This document shows positions 14,885 to 18,928 of a DNA stretch of 18,928 bases, in pieces. The notes under the pieces are model-generated. The model searched no databases and was not told the origin of the DNA. It worked only from the letters and a program-made list of their open reading frames with translations. The translations under genes were made by a program, and so were the position numbers. The stretch spans positions 43,243 to 62,170 of the forward strand of contig FR891311.1 of NCBI GenBank assembly GCA_000435335.1, in the 5' to 3' direction. Position 1 is the stretch's first letter, and the number at the start of each line of letters is the position of its first letter. The stretch comes from Clostridium sp. CAG:964 (lineage in GTDB: Bacteria > Bacillota > Clostridia > Oscillospirales > Acutalibacteraceae).

Positions 14885-15217
14885 ATGAGAAAGTACGGTG
14901 AGGACATAGATAAAATGCAGCAGGACGCTGTTCGCAGAATGCAGGAAATGCAAAGCCGTGGTAAGGCAGGCGGAATGACCGTACAGCACAGGCAGACAAA
15001 TAATCAGCCGAAGGCTGACAACGAGGATTACCCGGAGCCTCAGCCGGTAAAGGGGCAAGGTAAAATAAAAGAAGCTCCCTCTCACAAGCAGGGAAATTTT
15101 CTTGACCTGCTTTTAAACGACAAGGAGCGTAGTCTTATTGTGCTGCTGCTTGTTTTGCTTAGTGCGGAAAAAACCGATACGGGTTTAATGCTTGCATTAA
15201 TTTATCTGCTTTTGTAA
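14885..15217 (+). CDS. Small protein with hydrophobic C-terminus, third of three
   Basis: 110 aa. The N-terminal third (about 5-25) is an amphipathic helix rich in Gln, Met and Arg, the middle (26-68) is a polar Pro/Gln/Lys linker, and the C-terminus (71-110) is NFLDLLLNDKERSLIVLLLVLLS..TGLMLALIYLLL, two short hydrophobic segments that could form a hairpin in the membrane or a buried helix pair. I prefer ATG at 14885, with AAGGAGA (14871-14877) 7 bases before; a TTG two codons upstream is less well placed. Function not recognised. The soluble-soluble-hydrophobic arrangement suggests that this one localises the other two. Confidence 0.72.
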   Translation: MRKYGEDIDKMQQDAVRRMQEMQSRGKAGGMTVQHRQTNNQPKADNEDYPEPQPVKGQGKIKEAPSHKQGNFLDLLLNDKERSLIVLLLVLLSAEKTDTGLMLALIYLLL

Positions 15218-15349
15218 GGTCGGTACTGAATGGCTGTGCAGGCTGACAATAAATCAGCCGTTTAGTTTTATTTAAAGCTTTAGCACCAAGGAAAATACAT
15301 ATTGCAGGATTCTGTGAACAACAGTGTACGCTTATATTTTCATAAACAG

Positions 15350-15409
15350 AACCCACCAAACACGGCCGCTTTTACGGCTTGCTGTGCTTGGCGGGTTTAT
15401 TATTTTATA
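15350..15409 (+). terminator. Long hairpin terminator after the three-gene cluster
   Basis: AACCCACCAAACACGGC (15350-15366) pairs with GCTGTGCTTGGCGGGTT (15381-15397) over 17 bp using a few G-T pairs, then TTTATTATTTTAT. It lies 130 bases after the third small gene, so some untranslated RNA would remain attached. Confidence 0.7.
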
Positions 15410-15581
15410 ATTTAAAGGGTATTGTACTATAAGCACCCGTGCTGAAGGTGTGCCTTACAGCCCAACGCTAAAGCTTCTGTGCCTTGCTTGTGGACCTCTC
15501 TTACTTATTTTCTGCATATATATTTTGAAGTCTGCTATGCTGACACGAATTATAAACAGTATGTTAAAATTAGTAAAGCAC

Positions 15582-15610
15582 TTTACTGAAAAAACAAACG
15601 GTGATATAAT
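15582..15610 (+). promoter_or_regulatory. Extended -10 promoter of the Ser-rich cohesin-like gene
   Basis: TTTACT (15582-15587), 17-base spacer, TATAAT (15605-15610), with TG one base before the -10 (TGATATAAT), the extended form. It would give a leader of about 30 bases. Confidence 0.75.
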
Positions 15611-15645
15611 TAACAAAACATCTTATTGCCAATGGAGTGAATAAT

Positions 15646-16647
15646 GTGAATAATAACCGAGATAGCAAGGCTTCAAAGAAAAATATAATTATTATAGCTG
15701 CTGTAGCGGCAGTCGTGATTATTGGTGCAGCTGTAGGTATAGCTGTTGCCTTTAATAATTCAAATGGTGGTGGTAATTTAAGTCAGTCTGAAATCGCTAC
15801 GGAGATAACAACAGATGAAAACGGAAAAACCGTTGTAATTCAGAAGAATAAGGGCAACAGCTCCGACAATTCTTCCGGTTTAGGCTCGCTGGATGACAAT
15901 GGCGGCGGCAGCTCGTCAACTTCAAACGGAAATAATTTCTCGAATTCAGGGACAGGCTCATCAGGCGGCAGTGCCTCAAGTTCTGACGGAAGTTCAAATA
16001 CAGGCAGCTCAGCCTCTGACCAAAACTCAAACGAGAATAAAAACAGCTCCTCAAGCAGCAAGCCGAAGTCCGACAACAGCTCATCAAGCAGCGAGTCAAA
16101 GTCCGACAGCAGCTCCTCAAGCAGCGAGTCAAAGTCAGACAATAGCTCCTCAAGCAGCAAGCCAAAGTCCGACAACAGCTCCTCAAGCAGCAAGCCAAAG
16201 TCTGACAACAGCTCCGGCAGTGGCAGCAATGGAACAGGTAAAGACTCAGGTGGTACGGTTGTGATAAACAAGGACAAATTTAAAGCCGGAGAAACCGTTA
16301 CGGTTTCATATTACTTGACCTGCCCGACAAAGTTTACGGCAATAGACGCTTACATAACCTACGATTCATCGGTTATGACACCTGTAAAGGACAGTATATC
16401 TATGCCTAATATACAAGGCAGTATGTACAATGCCGACACAAAGGGCAAGATTTTGTTTTTATCGGCGTCAGCTGCAGCTGTAAATGATTTTTCAATGGAA
16501 AAGCTTTTGATTAGCTGTAAATTTAAAATAAACAAATCAACCTCAAAAAGCAAAATAAACCTGAATATTAGTGAAATACTGGACAATGATGTTTTAAATA
16601 TTCCAGACAGTACATATACCGTCACTGCTAAAATAGAAAAAGCGTAG
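15646..16647 (+). CDS. Membrane-anchored Ser-rich stalk protein with cohesin-like module
   Basis: 333 aa. A short basic N-terminus (NNNRDSKASKKN) and one strong hydrophobic segment (about 13-36, IIIIAAVAAVVIIGAAVGIAVAF) with no obvious signal-peptidase site suggest an N-terminal membrane anchor with the rest outside. Residues about 40-200 are a low-complexity Ser/Asn/Gly/Lys stalk, including five 11-residue repeats of the type SSKPKSDNSSS. The C-terminal 130 residues (VVINKDKFKAGETVTVSYYLTC..FTAIDAYITYDSSVMTPV) have the strand pattern and YD-S-V-M-T signature of cohesin or related beta-sandwich modules. I start at GTG 15646, since GGAG (15634-15637) then lies 8 bases away; a GTG at 15637 overlaps that site. 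A terminator follows. Function may be cell-surface attachment or docking, by inference only. Confidence 0.75.
   Translation: MNNNRDSKASKKNIIIIAAVAAVVIIGAAVGIAVAFNNSNGGGNLSQSEIATEITTDENGKTVVIQKNKGNSSDNSSGLGSLDDNGGGSSSTSNGNNFSNSGTGSSGGSASSSDGSSNTGSSASDQNSNENKNSSSSSKPKSDNSSSSSESKSDSSSSSSESKSDNSSSSSKPKSDNSSSSSKPKSDNSSGSGSNGTGKDSGGTVVINKDKFKAGETVTVSYYLTCPTKFTAIDAYITYDSSVMTPVKDSISMPNIQGSMYNADTKGKILFLSASAAAVNDFSMEKLLISCKFKINKSTSKSKINLNISEILDNDVLNIPDSTYTVTAKIEKA
16054..16218 (+). repeat. Five tandem 33-bp repeats in the Ser-rich stalk
   Basis: Units start at 16054, 16087, 16120, 16153 and 16186, each encoding 11 residues SS(KP/ES)KSD(N/S)SSS. Units 2 and 3 carry ES where the others have KP, and the last unit ends SSG. 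The array keeps the reading frame, so copy number can change stalk length without disrupting the gene. Confidence 0.9.
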
Positions 16648-16676
16648 TTTTGTAAATTTATCACCTTATAAAAGCA

Positions 16677-16728
16677 CATAAAAGCACTCCGCAGGGATTG
16701 AAAATGCGGAGTGCTTTTATGCGTAGAT
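16677..16728 (+). terminator. Intrinsic terminator after the Ser-rich gene
   Basis: Perfect 17-bp stem, CATAAAAGCACTCCGCA (16677-16693) with TGCGGAGTGCTTTTATG (16705-16721), 11-base loop. The T run lies inside the 3' arm (CTTTTATG). A-rich flanks in the 5' arm allow it to act on either strand. Confidence 0.75.
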
Positions 16729-16747
16729 TTTTGCATACATATTCGTA

Positions 16748-16774
16748 TAAAAAAGCGACCGGCAAAACCGGTCG
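16748..16774 (-). terminator. Terminator of the 5S rRNA gene
   Basis: On the minus strand CGACCGG (16774-16768) pairs with CCGGTCG (16762-16756) around TTTTG, followed by CTTTTTT. It lies 12 bases after the 5S 3' end. Confidence 0.88.
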
Positions 16775-16786
16775 TTAAATAATTAT

Positions 16787-16902
16787 GTTGGCGTTTTCCT
16801 ATTTTCCCGGGCCGTCACCAGCCAAGTATCTTCGGCACTACTGAGCTTAACTTCTGTGTTCGGGATGGGAACAGGTGTACCCTCAGTGTCGTCAACACCA
16901 AC
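16787..16902 (-). rRNA. 5S ribosomal RNA, isolated copy
   Basis: Read on the minus strand, 116 bases. Helix I forms from GTTGGTG at the 5' end and CGCCAAC at the 3' end. The conserved core CCATCCCGAACACAGAAG, TTAAGCTC and GTAGTGCCGA, and then TTGGCTGG, are present as in bacterial 5S. No 23S rRNA precedes it: the upstream 280 bases are AT-rich, contain its own promoter, and lead to a divergent protein gene. It is thus a stand-alone 5S gene rather than the tail of an rrn operon. Confidence 0.93.
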
Positions 16903-16936
16903 TTGTATTTAGTCTGCAATTTTTGAATGCAAAGCT

Positions 16937-16965
16937 ATGTTATCACTTTTGTAAAGCAAAGTCAA
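16937..16965 (-). promoter_or_regulatory. Promoter of the isolated 5S rRNA
   Basis: On the minus strand TTGACT (16965-16960), 17-base spacer, TAACAT (16942-16937), preceded by TG one base upstream. The start would be near 16930, leaving a leader of about 28 bases before the 5S 5' end. Confidence 0.75.
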
Positions 16966-17019
16966 TAGAAAAAATTTAATTTTAAGAATTATTTTGAGTT
17001 AAATTAGAAAACTGCAATC

Positions 17020-17056
17020 TATATAATTTTTATTATAGTAAAAATTATATATTTTT
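17020..17056. repeat. AT-only perfect inverted repeat with T tail
   Basis: TATATAATTTTTA (17020-17032) and TAAAAATTATATA (17039-17051) are exact inverse copies around TTATAG, followed by TTTTT on the plus strand. It lies between the divergent 5S and secreted-protein promoters. There is no plus-strand gene just upstream to terminate, so its role is unclear. Confidence 0.5.
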
Positions 17057-17117
17057 GCTAATTTTTACTGTTAAATAATTACAAAACGGAGAAAAAATAA
17101 AAAACATTTTTTAAATA

Positions 17118-17146
17118 TTGTTTTACTACTAAAAATAAGCTATAAT
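17118..17146 (+). promoter_or_regulatory. Promoter of the secreted modular protein
   Basis: TTGTTT (17118-17123), 17-base spacer, TATAAT (17141-17146). The start codon at 17187 has TGGAGGT about 9 bases before it, and the leader would be roughly 33 bases. Confidence 0.7.
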
Positions 17147-17186
17147 TTAAGATGTCTAATCAAATAAGAATGGAGGTAATAAATTA

Positions 17187-18928
17187 ATGAATAGACGATT
17201 TTTAAGCATCGTGTTAAGTACGGTACTTGCTACAAGTTCGTTATTTACCGGTGCAACGGGCGTTTCTGCAGCTGATGAATCAAGCGGCAGTGCAGAAAAA
17301 GGCAGCGCTGTTACAAGTCAGCCGAGCAAGGATGACCCTGTTACATTAAATGTATATGGTTATCGCCTGGATGATAATTATTATGCTGGCACTGGCACCA
17401 GGCCTCTGTCAGAGGTTATGGATGATTATCATCAGATTAAGGCTAACAGGGGTGACACCATCAAGGTCAAAATAAGGATAGCCGGCGACACTGAGTCGAT
17501 CTTGCCTACATTAAAGGTTCGTTATGATTTGCATAAGGAAGGCCTGGAGTGGACTACCGGGGAGAACGGTACCGGTGATAAAATGACCGGCAGCTTGGAA
17601 GAATTTATGAGCTGGTATAAGAGTCCTAAGAGCACTCAAAGGTACCTTCCAAGACAGAAAGGCTCACTAATATCAACCGTTTCGGATGATATTTATGAGG
17701 CAATACAGTGGAATGAACATTGGCAGCCTTTGCTTGATGCGGCTTGCGATAATGGCTACGATCCCGTAATGGATAATGGTGTATGTGATTTGTCAAATCC
17801 TGATGCTGATACTATCGGTGCTTTAGGGATTACATGGGCAGGGTACAGCATAGCTACACCGCAAAGCTTTTCGCCTGAATTGAAGGAGGCTTTCTCAAAA
17901 ACGACCTTTACACAGGAATCAGGAGACCATTTATGTACAATAAGCTTTAAGGTTTCCGAGGATGCATCTCTTGGCAACGAGCAGAGTATCCTCATATATC
18001 AGCCAACGTTTACAAAACTGCCTGAAGCCAAGGAGGCCGGGATTAGGGATTTGAAGCTGGAGGTTACAGGTTCTACCTATGTAGAGCCGGCAGAGCCAAC
18101 AGCAGCTCCAACAGAGCCAACAGCAGCTCCGACAGAGCCGACAGCAGCTCCAACAGAGGCAACAGCAGCTCCAACAGAGCCAACAGAGGCAACCGCAGTT
18201 ATTCACTTTGCCGATGATAATCAGAGAGAGCCGCTAGTGCTTAAGGTGGGCGATACCTTCGAGTACGATGCTTACATTAAGCTTACAGAAGGCAAGGTTG
18301 TTTTCTTTGGTAGTACAACATGGTTTAACCAGCCTGTGGGTACAAGGACTTCTAAGGTAACTGATGAAGAGAAGCACCCAAGAGGTATTTCTTCCGGGGA
18401 TTTCCCAAAAATATTAAAGCTTGCGGGAACTCCTAAGAAAAGCTACACACCGTATTTTGACCCGCTTGAGTCTGGTAGTCTGGGTTTCGCACTTAATAGC
18501 ACAGGGACTGCGGCAACAGTTATAGCAGGTGGAAATCTCACCAAGGATGATGACGGTAACAACATAAAGAATTATTATAACACACATAATGGTCCGTTTG
18601 ATCAGCCTGGCGGTTGTAAGCTTTATACAATCAAATTCAAGGTAGCTGCTCCGGGTGAATGTGAGGTCTTTACCTCTGCACTTGATGGCGGCTACGGAGC
18701 ACTGGATGAGAACGGTAAACTTGTAGATGGGGCAGATTCTGTAACTGTAGCCATTTACAACGAGAAAATCGAGGAGCCAACAGAGCCAACAGAAGCACCA
18801 ACAGAAGCTCCAACAGAAGCTCCAACAGAGGCTCCAACTGAGGCTCCAACAGAAGCTCCAACAGAGGCCCCAACAGAGGCTCCAACAGTAGCTCCGACAG
18901 AGGCTCCAACAGAGGCTCCAACAGAAGC
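17187..18928 (+). CDS. Large secreted modular protein, cohesin-like modules and TEAP linkers, 5' part
   Basis: The frame stays open from the ATG at 17187 to the window end, giving 580 codons of a longer protein. Residues 1-28 are a signal peptide (MNRRFLSIVLSTVLA..GVSA) with likely cleavage near A28. Module 1 (about 50-298) starts DPVTLNVYGYRLDD and ends SFKVSEDASLGNEQSILIY..KLEVTG. Linker 1 (about 300-337) has four EPTAAPT units. Module 2 (about 339-528) has EPLVLKVGDTFEYDAYIKL near its start and KLYTIKFKVAAPGECEVFTS..VTVAIYN at its end. Linker 2 is TEAP repeats from residue 529 to the edge. The beta-rich modules with 'KVGDTFEYDAYI' and 'FKV' strands recall cohesin-like surface modules of Ruminococcus, but this is weak. 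No anchor is seen yet; the C-terminus is missing. Confidence 0.75.
   Translation, partial: MNRRFLSIVLSTVLATSSLFTGATGVSAADESSGSAEKGSAVTSQPSKDDPVTLNVYGYRLDDNYYAGTGTRPLSEVMDDYHQIKANRGDTIKVKIRIAGDTESILPTLKVRYDLHKEGLEWTTGENGTGDKMTGSLEEFMSWYKSPKSTQRYLPRQKGSLISTVSDDIYEAIQWNEHWQPLLDAACDNGYDPVMDNGVCDLSNPDADTIGALGITWAGYSIATPQSFSPELKEAFSKTTFTQESGDHLCTISFKVSEDASLGNEQSILIYQPTFTKLPEAKEAGIRDLKLEVTGSTYVEPAEPTAAPTEPTAAPTEPTAAPTEATAAPTEPTEATAVIHFADDNQREPLVLKVGDTFEYDAYIKLTEGKVVFFGSTTWFNQPVGTRTSKVTDEEKHPRGISSGDFPKILKLAGTPKKSYTPYFDPLESGSLGFALNSTGTAATVIAGGNLTKDDDGNNIKNYYNTHNGPFDQPGGCKLYTIKFKVAAPGECEVFTSALDGGYGALDENGKLVDGADSVTVAIYNEKIEEPTEPTEAPTEAPTEAPTEAPTEAPTEAPTEAPTEAPTVAPTEAPTEAPTE
18093..18176 (+). repeat. Four 21-bp repeats encoding EPTAAPT
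   Basis: Four in-frame units (GAG CCA ACA GCA GCT CCA ACA and variants; the fourth has GCA for the first CCA) form linker 1 between the two modules of the secreted protein. They encode a Pro/Thr-rich flexible spacer. Confidence 0.88.
18774..18928 (+). repeat. 12-bp repeats encoding TEAP, running off the window
   Basis: After two nine-base EPT units (18774-18791), 12-base units of the form GAR GCN CCA ACA repeat in frame to the edge; one unit has Val (GTA) for Glu. They encode a second linker. The array continues outside the window, so its length and the third module cannot be seen. Confidence 0.88.

Larger units (their letters stand above)
15218..15645 (+). other. Non-coding gap with two hairpins and a promoter
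   Basis: About 430 bases without a convincing gene. Near the left end GGCTGA/TCAGCC (15241-15259, 7-base loop) is followed by GTTTAGTTTTA and could be a weak terminator for the three small genes. A stronger one lies at 15350-15409 and a promoter at 15582-15610 (separate entries). A 64-codon frame at 15450-15644 has no ribosome binding site or recognisable composition and I do not call it. Confidence 0.5.

Noticed and set aside
15450..15644. 64-codon frame before the Ser-rich gene
   Set aside because: It lacks a ribosome binding site, covers the promoter of the next gene and has no recognisable composition.
16054..16218. Regular 33-bp repeats resembling a CRISPR array
   Set aside because: Units are directly adjacent with no spacers and translate in frame as an 11-residue Ser-rich repeat.
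15797..16277. Long open frames on the minus strand opposite the Ser-rich stalk
   Set aside because: They are artefacts of repetitive codons on the coding strand; products are Cys/Arg or Leu/Glu repeats without ribosome binding sites.
18670..18921. Minus-strand frame encoding Leu/Glu/Pro repeats
   Set aside because: It is the complement of the TEAP linker in the secreted protein, which has a signal peptide, ribosome binding site and promoter.

Overview
The window looks like chromosomal DNA of a low-to-moderate GC Gram-positive anaerobe of the class Clostridia, most likely near Ruminococcus / Oscillospiraceae. The pointers are a Clostridia-type pst-phoU-phoPR locus, AGGAGG-type ribosome binding sites with frequent TTG/GTG starts, B. 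subtilis-like YdbS/YdbT and YdjI homologues, and secreted proteins with Thr-Glu-Ala-Pro linkers and cohesin-like modules. The genus is an inference.

Bases 1-5357 form a phosphate block on the plus strand: the 3' end of pstC, then pstA, pstB, phoU, phoP and phoR. The three pst genes and phoU are tightly coupled. Between phoU and phoP lies a compact control element: a Pho-box-like array of TTTACA repeats, then a TATAAT that sits in the loop of a terminator-like hairpin. PhoR (sensor kinase) and PhoP (regulator) would sense low phosphate, PstCAB import it and PhoU damp the signal. A terminator follows phoR.

Bases 5371-7708 carry a promoter, a membrane-anchored zinc-ribbon protein (possibly TIM44-like), an SPFH/YdjI-like protein ending in three zinc ribbons, and a terminator. 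Convergent to them (7779-9639, minus strand) are two overlapping genes for bacterial PH-domain membrane proteins of the YdbS/YdbT type. Bases 9698-13150 hold ilvB (acetolactate synthase catalytic subunit, with no ilvN beside it) followed by a si-type citrate synthase, with a strong terminator. The ilvB leader contains two tandem hexaloop hairpins.

Bases 13184-13486 hold a minus-strand tRNA-Met/tRNA-Glu pair with a consensus promoter and tandem terminators. Then come a minus-strand YfcE/YsnB-type phosphoesterase and, divergent from it, a cluster of three small genes of unknown function (14282-15217).

The last part is surface-oriented. One gene encodes a membrane-anchored Ser-rich stalk with five 33-bp repeats and a cohesin-like C-terminal module (15646-16647). 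An isolated minus-strand 5S rRNA with its own promoter and terminator follows (16748-16965). Last is a large secreted protein with at least two modules separated by Thr/Pro/Glu/Ala linkers, open from 17187 to the window end.
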